DNA of 64,000 bases from Comamonadaceae bacterium (lineage in GTDB: Bacteria; Pseudomonadota; Gammaproteobacteria; Burkholderiales; Burkholderiaceae_C). The notes under the pieces are model-generated. The model ran no database searches, had not been told where the DNA came from, and saw only the letters and a list, made by a program, of their open reading frames with translations. Positions 17,182 to 23,744 of this stretch are shown piece by piece (the stretch's first letter is position 1; every line of letters begins with the position of its first letter). The stretch is from NCBI GenBank assembly GCA_021299875.1, contig JAJTEW010000002.1:62001-126000 (forward strand), in the 5' to 3' direction. The position numbers and the translations under genes are program-made.

Positions 17182-19011
17182 ATGGCAACAATAGTCACAA
17201 ACTTCAGCTCAAAGAGTTCGCTGATTTCAGCCTTAAAAAAGATGGATACAGACGAAATTGCTAATTCATTTTCGAACTTCAGCAAAATAGATGCTAATTG
17301 GTCTCCAAATTCTCTCAGCAGTACTCAACTTATACTGGAAAATCTAGATGGAGACTTGCTTTCAGTTAGTGGGGCATTTTCCAGCTATCCTTATTCTGTT
17401 ACCAGTATGAATTTGGAAACCAGTTCGGGTCAAAACGTCAAATTAAAAGGGAATTTTGCAATTTCACCCACAGGAGTTATCTCGGGGTACTCCAACTTGT
17501 TAAGCGTTGACACGAGTAGTAGCTCCATCTCCTTGAGTGGAAAAATTTATTTGTTCAGCGAAGGACTCACTTCCTCCATTAAATCTCTCAATATTACCTC
17601 CCCTGAATGGTCATTGGAGATGGGAGGAGACTTTGAATCGATAGATTTCGGCTCCGAATCGTTATCAAAAGCGAGTCTCACCTCTGCTTCGATGACTTAC
17701 AATGGCAGCAAGTTTTCCATCAGTAACATATCACTCAACGTTTTGACCGAGTTCAATAGCTCTTCTGATGTTACTTTTGATGAAGCTGAAGCTGAAGTAT
17801 TTCTTCAAAAAATGTTGTCAGGTGCAGACTCCATCAGCGGGGGGTCAGGCAATGACTGGCTCGTGGGTTACATGGGTAAAGATACCCTCGACGGTGGCGC
17901 TGGAGTCGATACAGCTGATTACTCCGATAAAACCACTGCCATCAAAGTTACCCTCAATAAATCTATAAACGCCACGGTTTACGTAAACAGCACGACAGAA
18001 GACACCATTAAAAACATTGAGAACATTAACGGTGGCTCAGGTGCAGACACCATTACTGGCGATTCCCTTGTAAACACTCTCAAGGGTAATAGTGGAAGCG
18101 ACGTCCTCGATGGCGGTGCTGACACGGTAGCAGATATCATCGATGGCGGCTCTGGTACTGACACCATCTCGTTTGCCTCTATCACGAGTACCTCTGGCGT
18201 CAAGCTGACTTTGGGAACTTACAACATAACCAGTAAAGTTAGCGCTCAAACGACTGCAAGTGGCGGCTCCTCCGATAAAGTCAGTAATGTCGAAAACATC
18301 ACGGGCTCCAAGAATACAGACACCCTTACGGGTAACGCTGCAGACAACGTGATTGATGGTGGTGCTGACACAGCAGCAGATGTCATTAACGGGGGTGCGG
18401 GTACTGATACCATTTCCTTCGCTTTAATAGCAGGAACCATTGGCGTAACATTTGCCTTAGGAGCTTACAACGCAACAGCTAAAACAACAGCTCAAACGAT
18501 TGCCAAGATTGGTGCTACTTCTACTGACAAGGTCAGCAACGTAGAAAACATCACGGGCTCCAAGTACGCGGACGTCTTGACCGGCAACGATGACAACAAT
18601 GTGATCAACGGTGGCGCAGGCGCAGACACGTTGACGGGTGGCAAAGGTCTGGACAAGCTTTATGGTGGTAGTGGTGATGGGGTCAAGGACACCTTTTTCT
18701 TCAGTGCAGCCAGTGAGTCAACGACAACCTCCATGGATCTGATCTATGACTTTGTCAGCAGTAAAGATAAGATTGATCTGAGCGGGATGACACCCAGTAC
18801 AAACAAGTCTGGGGCGTTTCTGAACGACACAACAAAGGTGTTGGGAACGACTTACAAAGCCAATTCGGTCTGGATTACCAAGTACGACGCATCAGGAACG
18901 GTAAATGACTATGTGATCTTGTCTGCCGATTTAGACGGTAAGTCTGGTGCTGATTTCGCTGTGAAGCTGGTCGGCATCAACAACATTGTTACGGCAGATT
19001 TAGTCCTATAA
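17182..19011 (+). CDS. RTX-type calcium-binding repeat protein, probably secreted
   Basis: A 609-residue protein. Residues 1-215 are rich in Ser, Asn and Thr, with beta-type pattern and no recognised domain. From about residue 215 there are hemolysin-type GGxGxDxLx nonapeptides (SGGSGNDWLVG, DTLDGGAGVD, INGGSGADTITGD, INGGAGADTLTGG and others). The C-terminus, DFVSSKDKIDLSG... to VTADLVL, resembles the last domain of type I-secreted proteins. The start at 17182 is preceded by GAGAAGGA (17167-17174); a longer in-frame reading is antisense to the dead recombinase. There is no signal peptide and no TolC/HlyB/HlyD genes nearby, so a transporter elsewhere would be required. AT-rich compared with neighbours, which suggests transfer. 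Adhesin, S-layer-like or enzyme scaffold roles are all possible. Confidence 0.82.
   Translation: MATIVTNFSSKSSLISALKKMDTDEIANSFSNFSKIDANWSPNSLSSTQLILENLDGDLLSVSGAFSSYPYSVTSMNLETSSGQNVKLKGNFAISPTGVISGYSNLLSVDTSSSSISLSGKIYLFSEGLTSSIKSLNITSPEWSLEMGGDFESIDFGSESLSKASLTSASMTYNGSKFSISNISLNVLTEFNSSSDVTFDEAEAEVFLQKMLSGADSISGGSGNDWLVGYMGKDTLDGGAGVDTADYSDKTTAIKVTLNKSINATVYVNSTTEDTIKNIENINGGSGADTITGDSLVNTLKGNSGSDVLDGGADTVADIIDGGSGTDTISFASITSTSGVKLTLGTYNITSKVSAQTTASGGSSDKVSNVENITGSKNTDTLTGNAADNVIDGGADTAADVINGGAGTDTISFALIAGTIGVTFALGAYNATAKTTAQTIAKIGATSTDKVSNVENITGSKYADVLTGNDDNNVINGGAGADTLTGGKGLDKLYGGSGDGVKDTFFFSAASESTTTSMDLIYDFVSSKDKIDLSGMTPSTNKSGAFLNDTTKVLGTTYKANSVWITKYDASGTVNDYVILSADLDGKSGADFAVKLVGINNIVTADLVL
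18090..18650 (+). repeat. Internal tandem repeats in the RTX gene
   Basis: A roughly 250-bp unit occurs in two to three diverged copies. Shared landmarks are VSNVENITGSK (coded near 18280-18315 and 18530-18565), DGGADT.AD.I.GG.GTDTISFA (near 18115-18180 and 18355-18425) and a QT(T/I)A linker. It reflects unit duplication inside the coding region. Confidence 0.7.
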
Positions 19012-19022
19012 CTCTGAATCCA

Positions 19023-19055
19023 AGCCCTCTGGCAGCCGCTGGAGGGCTGTTTAAA
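19023..19055 (+). terminator. Candidate terminator after the RTX gene
   Basis: AGCCCTC (19023-19029) pairs with GAGGGCT (19042-19048) and is followed by GTTTAA. The stem is 7 bp and the T-run is short, so it is a moderate candidate. Confidence 0.5.
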
Positions 19056-19417
19056 CTCCGCTCAGAGCATTCCCGCCTGTTCCATTTGGAACGCTGCTAG
19101 CAGCCAAATAGACGGATTGGCTCCGAGGTTTCTTGTTCAGGGCTTTAGTAATAAGTTACTGAGCTCCAATCCCGCATGAATACTGGCTCCCAGCTCACTC
19201 AAGCAGATCACTTTCCAGCAGAGACCAGATAGCCTGTTCTGCCCATCACGACAGCCAATTTTCATTCCGTTTATGGCTCCTGCAAACGGCTTCTTGGAAG
19301 GACAAGACCCCATAGCCTGTGGAGTTGCAGTAGCGAATTTGCTCATGATCACCTTCATAGGTTAGACGCATGATAAAGATTACCCATGTGAATTTGAGGC
19401 GTTTCAGGAGAGCATGA
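19056..19417. other. Island spacer without a recognised gene
   Basis: No homologue is recognised. Minus-strand frames exist: 73 codons at 19137-19358, and a 41-codon frame at 19246-19371 beginning MRLTYEGDHEQIRYCNSTGY that looks protein-like but lacks a ribosome site. The two overlap in different frames, so this may be the remains of one gene with a frameshift, or noncoding sequence. Confidence 0.4.
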
Positions 19418-19759
19418 TCATTTGTCTCTGACGTTACGCTTCTCGTAAATCGAGAAAACGCTTTCGGCGCTTAGTGCATTTTCTCTGAGGCAGGTGTACC
19501 CCTCGGCAATCAACTGGTCCGAAATTGCTGCGAACGTCAGCCCTTGTGCCTCTCGTAGTGGGATTTCCCTGCCGAAAAGAGCCTCTTGGTACGCTGTGTA
19601 GGGTCCTAACCATAGCCCACCATGCCTGATTTTTAGGGTGTAGCGGAGATCAGGAGGGCCTTCGAACTCAACATCTTCGATACCCCCTAGCAAACCCAAA
19701 ACGTTACGGTGGCGTGAGCCTGTTGGGACCTGCTGTGCAGAGCCCATGCAGAGAGTCAC
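19418..19759 (-). CDS. Small hypothetical protein with HTH-like C-terminus
   Basis: A 113-residue frame. The C-terminal 45 residues, PLREAQGLTFAAISDQL and IAEGYTCLRENALSAESVFSI, look like the small helix-turn-helix found at the end of serine recombinases (I-x-L-x-x-x-GY-x-T-x-R pattern). A very similar pattern is encoded on the other strand at 21144-21320, beyond the IS. The start is uncertain. It may be a real small DNA-binding protein or a recombinase fragment; function unknown. Confidence 0.45.
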   Translation of the reverse strand: MTLCMGSAQQVPTGSRHRNVLGLLGGIEDVEFEGPPDLRYTLKIRHGGLWLGPYTAYQEALFGREIPLREAQGLTFAAISDQLIAEGYTCLRENALSAESVFSIYEKRNVRDK

Positions 19760-19795
19760 CAGAAGTTCTCATCGTCAGCAGTGGACCGGTGACGC

Positions 19796-19800
19796 TCGAC
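19796..19800. repeat. Left target-site duplication TCGAC of the IS
   Basis: TCGAC directly before the IS is repeated exactly at 21130-21134 right after it. A 5-bp duplication is the size made by IS2-group elements. Confidence 0.9.
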
Positions 19801-19864
19801 TGAGTTAGCCCCCTGAATCACAGTCCCGTCGGTATTCCTTAAACTAAGAAACAGGAATACGACC

Positions 19865-20266
19865 ATGGATATGACTATGTCTTCAGCAACGCCCACTCGG
19901 GTGGAAGTGGTGACCAGCGTTCAGCACCGCAGGCGTTGGACCCCAGAGCAAAAACTTGAAATCATCAAACAGACCAACGAACCTGGCAGCTCCGTCTCTA
20001 TAGTCGCCCGGCAATTCGGCATCTCTGCGGCTCAGCTCTTTCAATGGCGAAAGGCCTACCTGCAAGGCTCACTGATGGCGGTTGGTGCCAACGAAACCGT
20101 GGTGCCAGCGTCTGAGCTCCAAGAGGCCATGCGCCGCATTAAACAACTCGAAGGCGCATTGGGCCGCAAGACTTTGGAGAACGAGATTCTCAAGGAGGCT
20201 GTGGACTTTGCCAAAGCAAAAAAGTGGGTTGCGCGCTCGCCAGTATTGCCCGGGGGCGAGCAGTGA
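19865..20266 (+). CDS. IS2-like transposase OrfA
   Basis: A 133-residue protein with a helix-turn-helix (RRRWTPEQKLEIIKQTNE, VSIVARQFGISAAQLFQWRK) and a leucine-zipper-like segment (VVPASELQEAMRRIKQLEG). It closely follows the IS2 OrfA pattern. It binds the IS ends and, through a -1 frameshift near its end, is extended into the OrfAB transposase. The ATG at 19865 is the first good start; an ATG at 19871 is also possible. Confidence 0.92.
   Translation: MDMTMSSATPTRVEVVTSVQHRRRWTPEQKLEIIKQTNEPGSSVSIVARQFGISAAQLFQWRKAYLQGSLMAVGANETVVPASELQEAMRRIKQLEGALGRKTLENEILKEAVDFAKAKKWVARSPVLPGGEQ
20218..20224 (+). promoter_or_regulatory. A6G slippery site for -1 frameshifting in the IS
   Basis: The heptamer A AAA AAG lies at the end of the orfA/orfB overlap, the arrangement used by IS2 and other IS3-family elements to make the OrfAB fusion transposase. 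The orfB frame is -1 relative to orfA here. Confidence 0.8.
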
Positions 20267-21093
20267 GAGCCGTCTGCTGTGCCCTTGGCGTGTCGCGTAG
20301 CCATGTGTTGGCCATGAGAGATCGACCATCCGAATGGACAGACTTGAGAAAGTCTCCACCGCGCAGCGATGACGTCGTCATCAAACAAGCCATTGCCAAT
20401 GTGGTCAAGGACCGCGCCACCTACGGCTACCGCCGTATCTGGGCACGCTTGCGACTGGAAGGGCATGACCGGGTCAACCACAAGCGGGTTTATCGGGTGA
20501 TGCGTGTCGAAGGCTGGCTGCTGTACCGCCATGGCGACAAACCACTCGATACCAGAAAGCACGAAGGCAAAGTGGCCGTCAAGGAAAGTGATGTGCGCTG
20601 GTGTTCAGATGGCTTGGAATTGTCGTGCGACAACGGCGAGAAAGTGCGGGTGGCGTTTGCGCTGGATTGCTGTGACAGAGAAATCATGAGCTGGGTAGCC
20701 ACCACCAAAGGCATCGACGCGGCTTTGGTGGGTGACTTGATGATGCAGGCGGTGGAGAACAGGTTTGGCCCCAACACAAAGCCGCCTAAGCCCATTGAAT
20801 GGCTCACCGACAACGGCAGTTGCTACACGGCAGCCGAGACCAGGAGTTTTGCCAAGCAACTAGGGCTCAAGCCAGTGACCACACCGGTAACAAGCCCGCA
20901 AAGTAACGGCATGGCAGAGAGCTTCGTGAAAACATTGAAGCGGGACTACGCCAAAGTTGCTGATCGGCCGGACTCAAAAACGGTAATGGCTCAGTTGCCC
21001 AAATGGTTCGATGACTACAATTCTTACCACCCACACAGCGCGTTGGGTTATGTGCCAGCCAAGCTGTTCAGGGAAAAACGAGCGGTAAATTAA
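20224..21093 (+). CDS. IS2-like transposase OrfB (DDE integrase core)
   Basis: A 289-residue integrase-type catalytic part. The DDE triad is intact: WCSDGLEL, EWLTDNGSCY and SNGMAESFVKTLKRDY (Glu). The HTH_21-like region TYGYRRIWARLRLEG and the end HPHSALGYVPAKLFREK are as in IS2. The listed frame opens at a GTG in the slippery region; the working protein is most likely the frameshifted OrfAB, with OrfB alone as a minor product. Confidence 0.93.
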   Translation: MGCALASIARGRAVRAVCCALGVSRSHVLAMRDRPSEWTDLRKSPPRSDDVVIKQAIANVVKDRATYGYRRIWARLRLEGHDRVNHKRVYRVMRVEGWLLYRHGDKPLDTRKHEGKVAVKESDVRWCSDGLELSCDNGEKVRVAFALDCCDREIMSWVATTKGIDAALVGDLMMQAVENRFGPNTKPPKPIEWLTDNGSCYTAAETRSFAKQLGLKPVTTPVTSPQSNGMAESFVKTLKRDYAKVADRPDSKTVMAQLPKWFDDYNSYHPHSALGYVPAKLFREKRAVN

Positions 21094-21129
21094 ACATACC
21101 GGCGGTACTGGGTTACGGGGTCAAGACCA

Positions 21130-21320
21130 TCGACATTCGACCGGTGAGTCCTTACCAGCAGCAACTGATCGAAACGATCCTGCCGCTGAGGTCAATTGGA
21201 TGGAGCGACAGACAGATCGCGAACCACTTCAACGAGAAGGGGTACTTGACGCCGAGAGGGAGCAGGTGGTTACCCCAAATTGTCTTTTCAATCAGGAAGA
21301 AGTACAAAAAGAGGTTGTAG
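21130..21320 (+). pseudogene. 3' part of an HTH-like ORF split by the IS
   Basis: Right after the IS an open frame (GTG at 21144, stop TAG at 21318-21320) encodes VSPYQQQLIETILPLRSIG and SDRQIANHFNEKGYLTPRGS, ending VFSIRKKYKKRL. The pattern matches the HTH tail of serine recombinases. Removing the IS and one TCGAC joins this frame to an open plus-strand frame back to 19630, so the IS interrupted it; no good start codon is seen upstream. It resembles the protein at 19418-19759 (shared PLR, I, GY, VFSI). Confidence 0.6.
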
Positions 21321-21444
21321 AGACTTGACGGGTGGTGATATTCAACTGGATAGTTTTTGCGAATGTCTCTATACTTTTAAATCCAATCGTGCGACCTGGG
21401 AATTCTTTAGCAAAATTTACCGATTTAACTAATCAAATACGCCT

Positions 21445-22107
21445 ATGAACAAACAATTATATTCTAAATATCGATTTCTCTGTTTTTCACTTATTGCATT
21501 GATGCTGCATTGCTCGCTCGTAAGCGCACAAAATCTTCAAAAAATTGAGGTCGACAAATTTCCATTAGAAGCCATTGAAATCGGTGAAGGGAATTACGGA
21601 GTCGTTTTAGTGCATGGAGCCGCAGTTAATGCCGACTATTTTTTTGGTAAATACAGTAGTCAGTTTGGACAGAAGCTTGTTTCAAAAGGATTTAGGGTGA
21701 TCGGCATAAAGTGGAATCATCCTGATAGTGCATTTGGAATGAAATCAATTGAAGCTGCAATTAATCGTCTGAAGTCTCAGGGTGTTGAGAAGATATCTCT
21801 TATTGGGCACAGCCGTGGAGGCGAACTTATTGCAAACTTCTATCGTCAAAATAGTAACACGATAAATATCGACTCAATAATTCAAATTGACTCAGTTGAT
21901 GATCAAGCTCTCACTCACTCAGCTGTAAAAAAACTTTTTATTTATAGTAAAAATTCTAGTTATTCAAGATGGCAGCCTAGCGCTTTCCAAAAATCGGTTG
22001 ACCCAAAAGAGCAGATCATCGTACCAGGATCTGACCACAATGTCGCAAAAATCATTGAACGACAATCAGATTTGTTAGACTTGATTTCAATATACTTACG
22101 CAAGTAA
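21445..22107 (+). CDS. Secreted alpha/beta hydrolase-fold protein
   Basis: A 220-residue protein with a signal peptide (hydrophobic CFSLIALMLHCSLVSA then QN). The alpha/beta hydrolase signs are VVLVHGAAVNADYFF (oxyanion region), the nucleophile elbow GHSRGGE, and a likely catalytic His in GSDHNVAKI; an Asp in QIDSVDD is a candidate third residue. The family is that of small dienelactone/serine hydrolases; the substrate is unknown. The gene is strikingly AT-rich compared with the genome around it, and codon use differs, so it was probably acquired. It stands alone between the IS and the acyl-CoA synthetase remnant. Confidence 0.75.
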   Translation: MNKQLYSKYRFLCFSLIALMLHCSLVSAQNLQKIEVDKFPLEAIEIGEGNYGVVLVHGAAVNADYFFGKYSSQFGQKLVSKGFRVIGIKWNHPDSAFGMKSIEAAINRLKSQGVEKISLIGHSRGGELIANFYRQNSNTINIDSIIQIDSVDDQALTHSAVKKLFIYSKNSSYSRWQPSAFQKSVDPKEQIIVPGSDHNVAKIIERQSDLLDLISIYLRK

Positions 22108-22474
22108 TTATCAAATTATAAGCCTTGATAGAAGCTATCCTTTCAGTCATTCTCTTTCAAAGGCAATTGATTCAAACCACCTCCTTTGCCAGAATAGGTA
22201 TTCACCACAATCTAAGTAGAAGAAGCCATTTTGTTTTACGATGCATATCGAAACCTGCTGCAGTTTTTTGCTCTAGGTGTCGCATCCGCGCTAAGTCATT
22301 CATTACTTTCTTCAATTCGTCCAAAGTCTTGAATGCCACTTTTCGCCACACTGTTGCCTAAACGGAACAACACCCCATCGCCTTGAACCCCAAACGGATA
22401 ATTCGCTTTCTGGTTCGGCTTGGTGTTAATTTCTGCACTTTCGCGCGCCCTGCGCATTGAACCCGCACCGATCC
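22108..22474. other. Spacer at the right end of the island, no gene recognised
   Basis: AT-rich up to about 22350, then the base composition changes to that of the core genome, which probably marks the island border. Short frames are present on both strands (for example 22125-22361 plus, and a minus-strand frame with KTLDELKKVMNDLARM) but none has a ribosome site or a recognised family. Confidence 0.45.
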
Positions 22475-22792
22475 ATGACACTCCACCATGCCTTGCCGCA
22501 CCCGCGCACCCCGTCTTCTGGCTTGTCCCATGTGCGAGGGTTTGACGATCAGCCGCTGAGCCACGCTTGTTTGCACGAATTGCTGGCCCAAGCTGTGCAG
22601 CGCCCGGGGGCCGACTGCACCGAACAAGAGCTGCGGACTTTTTGTGAGCAAAACATCGCGCACTTCAAAGAGCCACGTTACATCCGCATGGTCGAAGAGC
22701 TTCCGGTCACGGTGACGGGCAGGCCGCAAAAGTTTTTGATGCGCGAGGCCATGGTGGCCGAATGGGGCCTGAACCGCCCGGCGTCGGCCTGA
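22475..22792 (+). pseudogene. Acyl-CoA synthetase (AMP-binding) with a large in-frame internal deletion
   Basis: This 105-codon open frame starts like an acyl-CoA ligase (about residues 1-45, GLSHVRGFDDQPLSHACLHE...) and then changes directly to the C-terminal AMP-binding_C domain: QRPGADCTEQELRTFCEQ, HFKEPRYIRMVEELPVTVTG and QKFLMREAMVAEWGL. About 400 or more residues, including the whole nucleotide-binding part, are missing, so it cannot be active. The frame is preserved across the deletion. It lies at the island's right border, so the deletion may date from the same rearrangement (inference). Confidence 0.75.
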
Positions 22793-22816
22793 ACCTGAAG
22801 CCTTCGTGCAGTCTTC

Positions 22817-23272
22817 ATGAAGCCTTCAGCATTGCCCAGATCCATAGAGGTCCTGACTTCGGGTGTTCATGGCAAAGGCGTGTTTGCCACCCGCCACATG
22901 GCCCCAGGTGAACGCGTCATCGAGTATGTGGGTGAGCGCATCAGCATGGCCGAAGCCATTCGTCGCCACCCGCACGACGAGGCCCAGCCTGACCACACTT
23001 TTTACTTTCACCTGGACGATGGCCGAGTCATTGATGCGTTGTACGGTGGCAATGACTCGAAGTGGATCAACCATTCGTGCCGTCCCAACTGCGTGCCGGA
23101 CGAGGTTTGGGGTCGCATTTACATTCTGACCCGCAGGCCTGTCTTCAAGGGGGAGGAGCTGACCTTTGACTATGGCCTGTTCAGCGATGAGCCCATGACC
23201 GATGCGCTGAAAGCCCGGTATGCCTGCCGCTGCGGCGCCCCCAAATGCCGGGGCACGATGTTGTCGGACTGA
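22817..23272 (+). CDS. SET-domain protein (lysine methyltransferase family)
   Basis: A 151-residue protein that is essentially one SET domain with a post-SET motif. Visible signs are SGVHGKGVFATRHMAPGE, the SAM-binding/catalytic NHSCRPNC, the FDYGLF tyrosine, and the cysteine cluster CRCGAPKC that binds zinc in the eukaryotic enzymes. It should transfer methyl groups from SAM to lysine in a protein; the substrate in bacteria is not known. It starts 24 bp after the acyl-CoA synthetase remnant and is convergent with the VF530 gene. Confidence 0.88.
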   Translation: MKPSALPRSIEVLTSGVHGKGVFATRHMAPGERVIEYVGERISMAEAIRRHPHDEAQPDHTFYFHLDDGRVIDALYGGNDSKWINHSCRPNCVPDEVWGRIYILTRRPVFKGEELTFDYGLFSDEPMTDALKARYACRCGAPKCRGTMLSD

Positions 23273-23303
23273 GCGGTCAGGCGCTGCGGGCTGTCCCCGC
23301 CGA

Positions 23304-23624
23304 TCAAAAGCCTTGGCGTTTTTGGTCGCGCAGCATGAACAGGTAAAGGCTTTCCACCTTCTCGCGCGCCCAAGGGGTTTTGCGCAAAAACTTCAGGCTA
23401 GAGCCGACGCTGGGCTCGTGGGTGAAACAGCGCACAGGGATGCGTTGGCCCAGATCGTCCCAACCATAAAAGTCGGCCAATTGGGTCACGATGGCTTCCA
23501 AGGTCAAGCCGTGCAGCGGGTTGCGGGGTTGCTGGGACCGCTGCAAGTGGGGTTCTGGCTGCGGTGCGGTAGGCCAATCACTGGGGGTGTGGTTCGGGCT
23601 GGTTGAGGCGTCTTCGGCGTGCAT
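23304..23624 (-). CDS. VF530 family (DUF2132) protein
   Basis: A 106-residue protein. The conserved VF530 core starts at about residue 33 ([22 protein letters not shown]) and ends [14 protein letters not shown], followed by a short tail. The first 32 residues are Pro/Gln-rich and not conserved, so a start further in cannot be excluded. Family members are small, helical and suggested to bind DNA; the role is unknown. Divergent from the Lon-family gene. Confidence 0.82.
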   Translation of the reverse strand: MHAEDASTSPNHTPSDWPTAPQPEPHLQRSQQPRNPLHGLTLEAIVTQLADFYGWDDLGQRIPVRCFTHEPSVGSSLKFLRKTPWAREKVESLYLFMLRDQKRQGF

Positions 23625-23744
23625 GGTCCGATTGTCCGTGCAAAAAGCACTGCCAGTCAGTATTTGGGCCTGTCAGTGTCTTTGCGCACAGTGGTGGAGT
23701 CCCTCGGACCATAGGCTCAGGCTTTGCCAAGAGCGTGATGCCCG

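Larger units (their letters stand above)
19801..21129 (+). mobile_element. Complete IS3-family, IS2-group insertion sequence (1329 bp)
   Basis: The left end TGAGTTAGCCCCCTGAATC matches the pattern of the IS2 left end (eight bases then CCCCCTGAATC). The right end, read on the minus strand, is TGGTCTTGACCCCGTAACCC. The inner parts of the two ends share CAGTCCCGTCGGTAT against CAGTACCGCCGGTAT. The ends are flanked by the perfect duplication TCGAC. The length is almost the same as E. coli IS2 (1331 bp). Both transposase frames and the frameshift site are intact, so the copy looks recent and potentially active. It is inserted in a small ORF of the island. Confidence 0.93.

Noticed and set aside
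19246-19371. 41-codon minus-strand frame beginning MRLTYEGDHEQ
   Set aside because: Protein-like at first sight but without ribosome site, family or context; only mentioned in the spacer entry.
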